Below are positions 47,743 through 57,737 of a stretch of DNA of 64,000 nt, piece after piece. Numbering within the stretch: position 1 is the first letter of the stretch; every line of letters starts with the position of its first letter. A model generated the notes under the pieces. It made no database searches, was not told where the DNA came from, and worked only from the letters and a program-made list of their open reading frames with translations. Made by a program: the position numbers and the translations under genes. The stretch is from Microdochium bolleyi (lineage: Eukaryota > Ascomycota > Sordariomycetes > Xylariales > Microdochiaceae), in assembly GCA_001566295.1 (NCBI GenBank), contig KQ964245.1, positions 2,175,524 to 2,239,523 of the forward strand, given 5' to 3'.

Positions 47743-48505
47743 ATGGCCGAGGCAGCCACCAATAGCACCACCGACGCCGGCGGTCGCACCATTTGGAGCG
47801 ACAAAACCCGCTCTGACCTCCTGATTGCCATCATGGAGAACACCAGCCCCAGCGAAGATGAAGTCACTCGCATCATGGCCAAGGTTCAAGAGCAGGGCTA
47901 TGTCTACAACTGGAGTGCTGCAAAGTATGCTCGCCCTTCCACTACATTGGCCGCGACAGTTATCACTGCCGTTGCCGTACTTGTCTTTGATCGCCGTAGT
48001 CTCCGCTCACACCCCTTCAACTTTCTCCTGATTCTGTCCTATTAGTCTTGTCTCTCCTTCCTTGGTGTAACACGTGTTGCCGCTCACTTTCAAACATACT
48101 TCGCCGCCGTCCACTAACACTCCCTCCAAATCAAAAAGGCAGCACATCCAGAAGCTCAAGCGCAAGGAGAACGGCGGCGCTTCCACAGGCACCGGCGGCA
48201 CCCCCGCCGCAACTCCCACCAGCAAGGCCACCGGCGGCGGACGCAAGCGCAAGACCGACGCTCTCGCCGCTGGTGGTGTCGACGCTGAGACTCCCACCAA
48301 GAAGCGTGGCCGCAAGCCGTAAGTCTCTTCTCAGCGAAGCCCTTTTCAAACACGCATTCCCCTTGAGTTACCTTGCAAGGCTAATGACTTTTTCTCTGTA
48401 TTTTGTGTCTGCAGCAAGAAGGAGAAGAACGAGGACGACGAGGACTTCGAGGTCAAGGTCCCGCTCGAGGACATGGACGAGGAGGTCGCGAATGGCGAGG
48501 TCTGA
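47743..48505 (+). CDS. Locus H, complete transcript from first exon H5 with the shared 3' exons
   Basis: Exons 47743-47924, 48139-48318 and 48415-48505 give 150 aa. H5 reads MAEAATNSTTDAGGRTIWSD with helix 1 RSDLLIAIMEN and helix 2 EDEVTRIMAKVQEQGY, then NWSAA|K (phase 2, donor AAGTATGC). The shared exon 48139 supplies helix 3, QHIQKLKRKENGG, then a Thr/Ala/Gly linker, GGGRKRK and an AT-hook-like KKRGRKPKK. The last exon is acidic (NEDDEDFEVKV...EEVANGEV). The only other upstream exons that fit this acceptor phase are H1-H4. H5 is the nearest and so the safest reading; the 214-nt intron lacks an unusually strong donor. Probably a small nuclear DNA-binding protein. Confidence 0.8.
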
Positions 48506-49055
48506 TCTAGTCTCCCGAGAATCTTGAAGCGGTCATCATCCCCGTCCTCCTTGTCGCAAAGGATTGTGAACTCAACACTTTGCGAAACATTTTCAAGCAC
48601 TTTAGATATCTCTCTCCACACCCATGTTTTGGTGTCGTTCTGACCGGCGGCAAAGTCAATACCTGGAGGAAGTGATGGGATCGGTGGTTCAGAAATTGGG
48701 ATGAGAGGACCGTCATGAGTCAAGCAGGCATCTGCCTGTTATTTACCGCTGGGCTCCCTCAACGCACTTTGCCTGCGGTCAAAAGAGCAATCTTACATCG
48801 ATAGCACCGGAACACGCTTGGGCCAGCGAAGAGGCATTGAATAGCCTAGACACAAAAGAACCGCGAATGCGTTGTCACATCCACTCTTCCTGTGCACTTT
48901 CCCGTTGCTCTATCCTCGAACGGCGATGGGCCTCGTCCAATGTCGTCTTAGAGGTGTTCCTGCCCACACACCAGATCCTACAAATTGTGCCCAAGACAGG
49001 AATCCCATACCCATCTCTCGCTCCACACAAACACGAAACGCCACATGTGCTCGCC
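48506..49055. other. Intergenic, convergent ends of locus H (+) and the sugar kinase (-)
   Basis: Should hold both 3' UTRs and polyadenylation signals. No gene seen. Confidence 0.5.
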
Positions 49056-50762
49056 TCAGAGCCACTCCCTCATCTTCTCTCCCAAACCAACGAACCCTTC
49101 CTGCACGACTTTCCTCCCCGCCAGCTCATTTGCAAACTTCAGCTTCTCGCTCAAAGACCAGTCCCGTTGGAAAACCCAGTGCGCCCACACCATGCCCGCG
49201 ATGAAAGTATCACCTGCTCCGATCGTGCTAAGTGAGTTTCTCTTCTCGTCAGCAAACAGCGCGCAACCTACATCCAAGTAGGTAGTCCATCGGTCAAAGA
49301 GAGGACCGCAATCTCTGACACAAGCTGATGTGGCTCTGGAATCCAGTTTCTGTGGAAGAGAAAGACTTACTCTACGGTACAAGGCTCGTCGCTGGCCCAG
49401 GCAGCCTCATACGCATATGTCCCCGCCCCAGGTTCGATGGCGGCAGCACCGCTTTGGCCCCAGGTGCAACACAACAGCTCCCTGCATAATGCGAAGACAG
49501 CCACGCACGGGTCAGCCAGACTCTTGAGACAGGGCGGCCGTCCAAATGAGAACGTGGTAGTGCTCTACTTTGAGGAAATGGTCCTTCTCAGGAGGGGACC
49601 GGGGGTAACCACTAACGCTTCTGGAGCCAGCCTTGCCTGGTCCTTCAAACACTCCTCGTAGTTTTGATACCCACGATCCTAACAAGCAAGATCTTGGTCA
49701 GGTACACAATAACTTTGACAATCTCTCGGCCATCTCCCAGAATCGCGAGACCCGGGAACGACATACCTGTGCCCAAGCCCTCGAGAAGAAGACGATATCC
49801 GCCTCGGCGACGAGCTCCTGCAGGCCCTGCCGCCCCGGCTTCTCGATCTCGACGCTCACCTGCACTTGGTGTCTCTGGCGGAGATATCTCATGCACTCGA
49901 GCGTAACATCTGGGATCCGGCCCTGTTTCGAGCTCGCGCGCGCGCGTCAATCAGCATACTCCTCTGGATGTTCGCCATCCCTGAGAAACAGAGACCTTGG
50001 GCGACCTCAGTCAAAGGAAGAGAGTGACAACAACGTACCTCAAAGTGAAACCACGCCTCGCCGCCAACCGCCGCTTCCTCCCGCCCGGCCACGATCCCAT
50101 CCGCAATAGCACGGAACTCCTCTACAGTCATCTCTGGCAGGTCATTGTAGTTCACAATCGTCCGCGACCCCGTACTCTCGCTGCGGATGATATGCGCCGA
50201 GGCCGGCTCCTCATGCTCCTCCCTGAACAGGCAGGACCCGAGACTGACCCCCGACCCGGCAGCCCGGCGGTCATCATCATCGTCGGCGTTGTCGTCGTCG
50301 CCACAGTGTAGTGACTGTCGAATCAGTTCCACGGCCGCCGACGAGCGTCGCGGCAGGACGGCGACGAGATGGCTGGAGATCGAGGGGCAGGAGCGGCCCT
50401 GGTCCTCTTTCTCCCGCCGCCGCGCCGCGATGTCCAGCTCCTGCAGCACCTCGATTGTGTTCGCCCCGTTACCGCCCCGGCGCCGGGAGAGGCTCGTGGC
50501 GCGGAGCTTGTCGTCTTCTTGAGGAAAGTGCGGCACACTAGAGAGGAGGGGAGGGGTGGAAATTCGATTCGATTAGCTATGCTGCTCTACTTCAACCGAG
50601 ACTTTCTTTTCTTCCGCGCGAAACAGGTATGATACGTCAAGTGAGAGAGACAGATGTCAAGGCGCCCATTGCGGTGCCAGTGTACGGAAGGGGTGTCACG
50701 TACTCGAGGATGGTGTCAACATAACATGCTCCAACAGCGACGAACTGTAACATCTTCGCCAT
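49056..50762 (-). CDS. PfkB-family carbohydrate kinase, ketohexokinase-like
   Basis: Six exons, 50762-50704, 50537-50039, 49922-49767, 49678-49617, 49481-49371 and 49227-49056, give 352 aa. Hallmarks in order: VAVGACYVDTILDVPHFPQE at the N terminus; a Gly pair in the first PfkB signature (RRRGGNGANTIEVLQEL); the NYNDLPEMT strand; WFHFEGRIPDVTLECMRYL; ADIVFFSRAWAQ followed by GYQNYEEC; CCTWGQSGAA; and the C-terminal signature DTIGAGDTFIAGM, whose GAGD supplies the anion hole and catalytic Asp. This order and spacing match ketohexokinase (fructokinase) rather than ribokinase, though the sugar is not proven. Residues 99-116 form an unusual Asp-rich insertion. Exon 3 and exon 5 follow longer introns (116 and 135 nt). 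Predicted cytosolic. Confidence 0.87.
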
Positions 50763-52293
50763 ATCCCGCAAGCGTTTCCCAGACAGATGATTCATCAATG
50801 GCCCACGCACTGCATATACCTCCGTCTGGCGGACCGGGCGTGGTTTGTGAGATAGAAGAGAGTGCTCTTCTTTGCCTCGAGATGGCCTTGGTGAGTGAAA
50901 GCGGGGCAGGTACATGCTCGTAAATAGGTCTCGGCTTGGTTACGAGAACTTGCGGAAGTTCCTCCGCTGATCATGATGTCCTCGACGGACAACTTTTGCC
51001 TTGTGTACGCTGCGGCACAGTTAGCCCTTTGAGTCTTGCCATGGTGACTTCACTACGCTTCGCGTCACAATATTACCGATTGGCTCGGCTGCCGTTGCGA
51101 CCTCTTAGCTTCTGAAGTCAGCTTGAAGTGGTTGCTCATGCACGCTTCGTCGGGAGTTGAGGACATTGAAGAAGGACCTCACATTGTTCTTCGTGTTGGG
51201 CCTCGCACCGGAAGATTCATATTCGCTTCAAAGAACTTTCAACATCTGGCACACTGTTCCTGCGCCAAGGAGAATTGGAAATAGTAACAGCAAGACTACT
51301 CTACTACTGACCGGACCCTGCTTACCGGACACTTCGCATAGCTAAGTCCTCTATAAAGGATTGAATCCCACGTGTGCTCTAATTACGATACGCTAAAAAC
51401 TACCTGGCGCTTCAAGTCAGATGGAGCAACCGCACGCGAAGATTTGAGGTCAAGATCACCAGTATCTGCTCGCGGCGCTCCTCGGCACAATACCGCTGAG
51501 GATGCTCTCTGCGGCATGATGACTTGGTGTATCTGGGCCACGCCCTTGCGGAATTCATGATGTCTCCCGTGAATAACATGAGTCTAAAAGTTGTCGTCTT
51601 CGACAGCGGCACCAGTAACACCATCGGCACGCACCAATGGTCGCATCGATCGGGGCCGACAATGGAGATGTCTAACATGGTCTCTGTAATTTGCTGAGAC
51701 TTTGAGACGTTGTATAGCAGGGTGCATGAAGTGTTATGTGATTGGGTGAAGGGATATCAACAACATCGTGTTTTTATCCAAAAGGTTGGAAAAAAAAAAA
51801 AATCGCACAGGCGTGCGCTTCCTAGGCATGACGATGCTTTCGAGAAGTTGAGGAAAGTACTGCGATTCGACGCTTCGAGGACAATGGCGATGCTGAGAAA
51901 GCTTCCCAGCTGTCGGCGACTTTCAACCCTTCCACAGGCCGTGCTCAGGAGTGCCCTTGCATCCAACTTATGAGTGCCCAGACGCTGGCGACCCACGTCG
52001 ACCGCGATGCTGGTGTCGTGGAGTTGTTTTGGGCCCATGGAGGCTTCTGGCATCAAGGTCGTCCATTTCGCGCGTAAGGCCGCTTCAGGCCCGCCCTTGC
52101 TTCACTGAGTCCACGGGCACGGCTCGATTCCGTACATCTCTTGGGCATACGCTACGTTGATGGAAGTTGTCCAGATCTTGTAAAATCGCAGTTTCCCATA
52201 CTAGCCCACGCGCAAGTCTGGCCGGACAGAGGGACGGCTCGAACCCGAAGCTTGGGACCACCGGTCGGCATCCAAACGCCGATGACCTGGGCT
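50763..52293. other. Intergenic, promoter of the sugar kinase
   Basis: 1.5 kb with no supportable gene, ending at the 3' side of the acyltransferase gene. Short frames show no domain. Confidence 0.5.
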
Positions 52294-53895
52294 TCAGATC
52301 GCCGGGCCCTCCCAAGCTTCTCTGCTCAATCTGCAAGCGGATGATTGCTTGTGCGGCAAGGCAACAGTCCGGATCTTTGCGAAACCGTTCTCCTGCAGTC
52401 TTTGCAAGAATCTGTAGATGATTCATGTTAGAAACGTCAAGAGTCCTCGTAGCCTCAGGGTCATGACTTACACATGGTTGTCGACGCGGGGTTCTAGCCA
52501 GAGGTTCGTCGTCCTGTAGTCGTTCTGTAGGGCCCAGTGGACAAGGCTGGACATCCACACCGGCACTTTCCCTCTCGCCCACTCTTCTCCAATAAACACG
52601 TGGAAGCCACGGTCGAAATCGCCAACCTCATGGCCAAGTGTTTGGCCCAGGATGTCTTCCTTGACCCAATAGATTTCGAAATAGCCAAAGGGTACCCCGT
52701 CCCACATGGCAATCGCTGGGAAAGAGTGCTGCGCCTTGAGTGCGCCTGTGAGAAACTCGGGATGAAAGTCTCCCCAGAACTTGGAGACCCGTGGGTTGGA
52801 TAGCCACATCTCCATGAGTGACGTGTCGGAAAGATTCATGAGATGGGCATGTTCTCGTTCAGACGGCCCTACAGGGCCATAGTACGTGACTGGTTGGGGA
52901 GACGAAGACGCGACCCGGATGGACAAGTACCTCCCCACGCTGGGCACATATCGAGCGTAGAAGACCTCGCCCATCTGCGGTGGCTTTGGCCGGATCGGGT
53001 GTCGCACACCACCAGTAACAGTATAACGCAAAGGTGGAGGCGGAAAGTAAGTCGGAAGACGCGAAGGCGAGAAATAAGGGCCGATCGGGAATGTCGGAGT
53101 GCTGGTGAGCTGTTGCGCGAGTGGCGCGACGTCGACACTAAGGTGGTGGGTATGGTTGCTTGACCGGCCATGAGACATTTCATTACGTACAGGAGACGTC
53201 GGGCGGCTTGTCGGGAGAGGCGAGCCCGGGATTGAGCTGAATCGCTGAGGTTGCAGGGTGAAGAGGAAGAGCCCGCTCGGGATCTGCCAGAACATGCTCC
53301 GGGTGACATACATCGTGTCCCACCCCTGTGTCCCAGCTTCGGAACCGGTGCCAACCGACGTGTCCATCGAGGTGATTAGGCCCATCCTCTCGAGCTTGGG
53401 AATCATGTTGCGTGTTCTGAGGACGCCATCCCTCTTGATGCGAATCCGCCAATCTCCATGGGGCTTTGCCTCAAGCGGGGTAGCGTGCGACGTTTTGGTC
53501 TCTGTATAAGGCGACGGCTCAGTCTGGTGGAAGTACCAGTAGAGGGTGATCCAGAGCATAAGAGCGATCTGGCGCGATGCGCTCGCGGGCGGCTCTGTGC
53601 TGGACGGGTTGGAGATGGAGGAGATGAAGAGGGTGTCGTTCTGCAGGGTGGGCTTGTTGTACTTGTGGATGTGACTCCGGCGCGAGCGTGGTTCGGTGCC
53701 ATCGTCTTGGATGCTGAGGTTTTCGACGTGGCCTTCGACATTGTCCTCGCTGTGAAGCACGACTGTCCAGCCGTGGGGAAACGGAGCTGGGTGGGAGTTC
53801 TGCTGGAAGTCATTGAGCTTGAAGAAGAGGCCCGAGAAGACTGGCTGGACGGTGAAGTACTGCCCGTCTGGCAAGTAGACTATCGAGGGCGCCAT
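52294..53895 (-). CDS. Siderophore hydroxyornithine acyltransferase (SidF/SidL type, AlcB-like GNAT)
   Basis: Exons 53895-52472 and 52411-52294 give 513 aa. The N terminus (MAPSIVYLPDGQYFTVQPVF, SGLFFKLN) and GWTVVLHSED match fungal hydroxyornithine acyltransferases. The C-terminal AlcB/IucB-type GNAT domain contains MWLSNPRVSKFWG, MWDGVPFGYFEIYWVKEDIL, DRGFHVFIGEEWARGK and NLWLEPRVDNHV|FLQRLQENGF, then TVALPHKQSS. The family acylates N5-hydroxyornithine for fusarinine-, coprogen- or ferricrocin-type iron carriers. The protein ends in GPAI, not a PTS1 tripeptide. SidF is described as peroxisomal by PTS1 and SidL as cytosolic, so this leans to SidL-like, but that is inference. An in-frame open stretch upstream of 53895 (to 53988) has no ATG. 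Confidence 0.85.
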
Positions 53896-55693
53896 TTTTT
53901 GCGTCTGCAGGCTGGCTGCGAGGCGGCCTGTCTTGTAGGATCTGTTGACGATAATCGGGAGCTTGCGTTTGAGCTCTGGCAGCTTCAAGAGCTAGGTGGG
54001 AGAGCTCTCGGGATGGTGGGGCCAGAGCTTAATGGGCGCGGGGCACCTGTCGGGGATGATCGACGCGCCGCTGAGGCTTGAAGGGCGAACTAGGTTTGGG
54101 GAAGTCCAAGTCTAGAGAACGATGCTTGCGGAGGTCTCCGGTATGACACTGCACAAGCCCCAAGGTACGCTTGTTTCTGGCCGCCAGCTCACTATTTGTA
54201 TTCTAGGGACAAGCAAGCGGACCGAAAATGCCAAAGCCCGCGGCGGCGCAAGAAGTGGCACGATCCTTGCAAGCCAGACATGGGTGCACGATCTCCCCAT
54301 GCTGCGCTCACAACATCAACGTCATCCTTGGTCTTTTTGCTGGCGACTGTGGCGAGCTTGGTCTGGGTGTTCTTGAGAACTAAGACAATGTGGTTACTTG
54401 AGTTCAGTCCCTCATTTCCGCCTGATACCACTTCCCAGCTTCTGACACCAGAGCAGCAGGAGAACCGAGACAGCCAACTCGATTGACGCCCGTTTGAAGA
54501 CACTCTCATGGCTGGCACCAACAGGCCCTTGCCACAAGGGCCGGATTCGAGAATGCCATCCCAGGATCGCTCGCCTCCCGATCCGCCGGCCCCACGGCGG
54601 CCACCAGCGGCTCCGCGGGCGGCGCCAGGGACAGCTGGCCAATGAGTGTTCCGCCGTTTCTAAGCCAGAGTTACAGCGCCGTCCTCGATGCAGTAAAGCT
54701 CCGGGAGTGGTTGCGTGTGTTGCCTGTCACATTCTAGTTCAGGGTCACGCTGCGACCTTGTGGTTGCAAGAGAACCTGGTGACTTTGGTTGCAAGGTCTC
54801 CCGAAGGGGAAGGCTCCTCTCTACGTGCACCAATCACGCGAAACACAATAGCAAGCAATCAGCTTGTTTTCTCAAGGCCCCTTGGACCCTTCCAGCCTTC
54901 CAGGCTCTCTCCGAATCCGTAGCACGGTCGGTTGCACGGATAGTTATTCTCGCCTTGGCTTGAATTCGAGGCTTGTGTGCAACGCCAAGCGGCTGTGGTC
55001 TAGTCCGACTGCTGGTTACTCATCTGTGACGTTGTCCACAGTGTCATTTCGTGTCCTATGCAGTGGCGACTTGTCGATGCTTGAGGTTCCAGTGTCTCCT
55101 CTCCTCTGTAATAAACCTATTTCTTGGTGTTTCTTGGTTGTGGATGTAATGTGCAGACGAGCAGACAAGCAGACAAGCGCAATGGGCCTGGGATCGTGGG
55201 TTACGGAGCCCACCAGCAGGAGGTCCACCCTGCACTGCAGACTTGTAAGTCAGAACTCGGCCCAGGGTTCGTTCTTTGACTGAACACAGCACATTTTGAG
55301 GCTCAATACCTGACAGCTTCTTGTCTTAATAGTACGGCAGTGTCAAATCCGTGAGACACATTGAAAGGACAACCTGAAGTCGCCCTGTATTGATCTGAAC
55401 TCCTTGCATGGACAAATAGACCCCTGCCGCCGGACCGGACTTGTCACTTCCTTATCTTATCAGTGACTCGAACTTTTTCTCAACTTTTGGCAGCAACGAG
55501 CGACCCGACAACGGAAGCTGCAGTCACCGAGCTTGACGGGACCCTCATTCCACTGCATCGAGCCGTCTCCACTTCATAGCCCTACCTGCCCACTGCTCCT
55601 GCGACTGACTGTCTTTCTTCCTGCTTGCCAATTGATCACGACGACTTCCTCAGAGAAACACCAGGAGCTGCGAGGACCCTGATACAGACCACA
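53896..55693. other. Divergent promoter region between the acyltransferase (-) and ARG4 (+)
   Basis: 1.8 kb with no supportable gene. It contains TGACTC close to ARG4 and two adjacent TTATC (GATAA) sequences at about 55450-55460. Confidence 0.5.
55464..55469 (+). promoter_or_regulatory. TGACTC, probable Gcn4/CPC1 site upstream of ARG4
   Basis: TGACTC is the core of the cross-pathway-control element bound by Gcn4/CPC1/CpcA, which activates amino-acid biosynthesis genes including argininosuccinate lyase genes. It lies about 225 nt upstream of the ARG4 ATG. Motif and context agree; binding is not shown. Confidence 0.5.
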
Positions 55694-57357
55694 ATGGCTT
55701 CCACGACAAAGCCCGGCGAGAACATGCTCTGGGGAGGCCGCTTCACTGGTGCGTTGTGTTTCCACTCTTTTTGTGCCCGACGTCACAAGCTGTGCCCCTC
55801 CATGACCCCGGCGTCGGCGATGCTTGAGATGTCGAGCCTGGGCACAGTCTGAGCCTGACGCTCCAATGCCGTGCATGTGTGGTCTCTGGCGGAGTCTCAG
55901 CTCCTGCCCGGCAGTCGGCCTAGTGGGAGATGCAACCAGCCATGCCGGCCTTCCTTTCTCGACCATCCTTCGTGAACAACAGCCATCGCTGACCACGACT
56001 CTCTCATACAGGCGGCCTTGACCCTCTCATGGTGGCCTACAACGAGAGCATCCACTTCGACAAGGCCCTTTACAAGCAGGACATTCTCGGCAGCATTGCG
56101 TTTGCCCGGGCCAATACAAAGGGTGGCATCCTGACGCAGGATGAGTTCACCAAGATCGAGGCCGGCCTGCGGGAGGTCATGGCCGAGTGGGAGGCCGGCA
56201 AATTCGTCATCGTCCCGGGCGTCGATGAGGATATTCACACCGCCAACGAGCGCCGGCTAGGCGAGATCATCGGCAAGGACGTTGCGGGAAAGCTGCACAC
56301 CGGCCGCTCCCGCAACGAGCAGGTCGTCTGTGACATGCGCATGTGGCTCCGCGACGAGCTGCGCAAAATCGAAGAGCACCTGGTCGTCTTCCTCAAGGTC
56401 GCGGCCGACCGTGCCGAGAAGGAGGTCGACCACGTCATGCCGGGCTACACACACCTGCAGCGCGCCCAGCCCATCCGGTGGAGCCACTGGATAATGTCGT
56501 ACAGCATCGCGTTCGCCGCTGATCTCGAGCGCCTCCGTGAGGTCATCAAGCGCGTCAACAAGTCCCCGCTCGGCTGCGGTGCGCTCGCCGGCAACCCTTT
56601 CAACATCGACCGCGATATGATGGCCGAGGAGCTTGGCTTCGAGGGTCTGCTGTGGAACTCGATGGGCGGCGTCGCGGACCGCGACTTCGTCGCCGAGCCC
56701 CTGCAATGGGGCAGCATGCTCATGCTGCACATCTCGCGATGGGCTGAGGATCTCATCATCTACTCGACCGCCGAGTTCGGCTTCGTCCGCCTCGCCGATG
56801 CGTACTCGACCGGTTCATCATTGATGCCGCAGAAGAAGAACCCAGACAGTCTGGAGCTACTCCGCGGCAAGAGCGGCCGCATTCTGGGCCAGATGACTGG
56901 CTTCATGTGCACAATCAAGGGACTTCCGTCAACATACAACAAGGACCTGCAGGAGTCGTGGGAGGTCATGCTCGACAGCGTCAAGACGGTCAGCGACAGC
57001 ATCCAGATCGCCACGGGCGTGCTGGCCACGCTCGATATCCAGCCGGCCAAGATGCGCGCGGCGCTCGACCCCTTCATGCTCGCCACCGACATCGCCGACT
57101 ACCTTGTGCGCAAGGGCGTGCCGTTCCGCGAGACACACCACACCTCTGGCCGCGTCGTCGCCTTGTCCGAGCAGACGGGCACGCCCATGGACCAGCTCAC
57201 GTACGAGCAGCTCAAGGGAATCGACAGCCGCTTCGAGCCCGATATCGCCGACTACTTTGACTATGACCGTAGCGTCGAGATGCGCTCCGCTAAGGGCGGC
57301 ACCAGCCGGGAGAGCGTCCTCGAGCAGATCCGCGTCATCAAGGAGATGCTGAACTGA
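55694..57357 (+). CDS. ARG4: Argininosuccinate lyase
   Basis: Last step of arginine synthesis: argininosuccinate to arginine plus fumarate. Exons 55694-55748 and 56012-57357 give 466 aa, the normal length. The start MASTTKPGENMLWGGRFTG is split by a 263-nt intron in the glycine codon of FTGG. Conserved blocks are HTGRSRNEQV, GYTHLQRAQPIRWSHW (the catalytic general acid/base region) and the fumarase/ASL superfamily signature SSLMPQKKNPDSLEL with the catalytic Ser. The C terminus ends LEQIRVIKEMLN. The enzyme is a cytosolic homotetramer in fungi. A TGACTC site upstream fits general amino-acid control. No anomalies except the long first intron. Confidence 0.97.
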
Positions 57358-57737
57358 GATGGGCAAGAGCCTGGCTCGGTCGCTGAAAACATTACGGGGA
57401 TCAAAAGTGCTTGCGGAGTTGACGGACCATGTGTGTACGAGGACTCTAGGCCTATAGAAACGAACTCAAATGTCACACAACCAGCGCACGGTTCCGGAGC
57501 CAGACCAAAACGTTGATCATCAGGCAGTCCCAGTGCAAATTACCACGTGAAATCAATGTCCTTGATGTATATTGAACGCGACCTAGGCTTAGGTCAGGAC
57601 AAAACCACGCTATGCTTCCGCCATGTGCTGTCAAAAATCAAAGGCCACAGAACTGCTGGCACAGAGTATACAAAATGTACGGGTCCTGGGACGTCTTCCC
57701 CTTTCCCAGTCGAAAACGACAGAGAGGGAAAGCCACC
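57358..57737. other. Intergenic, convergent 3' ends of ARG4 and MCU
   Basis: 380 nt holding both 3' UTRs; no gene. Confidence 0.6.

Noticed and set aside
51361..51400. tRNA-like TTGAATCCC sequence
   Set aside because: No matching A box or acceptor stem nearby; not a tRNA gene. No other tRNA or rRNA gene was seen in the window.
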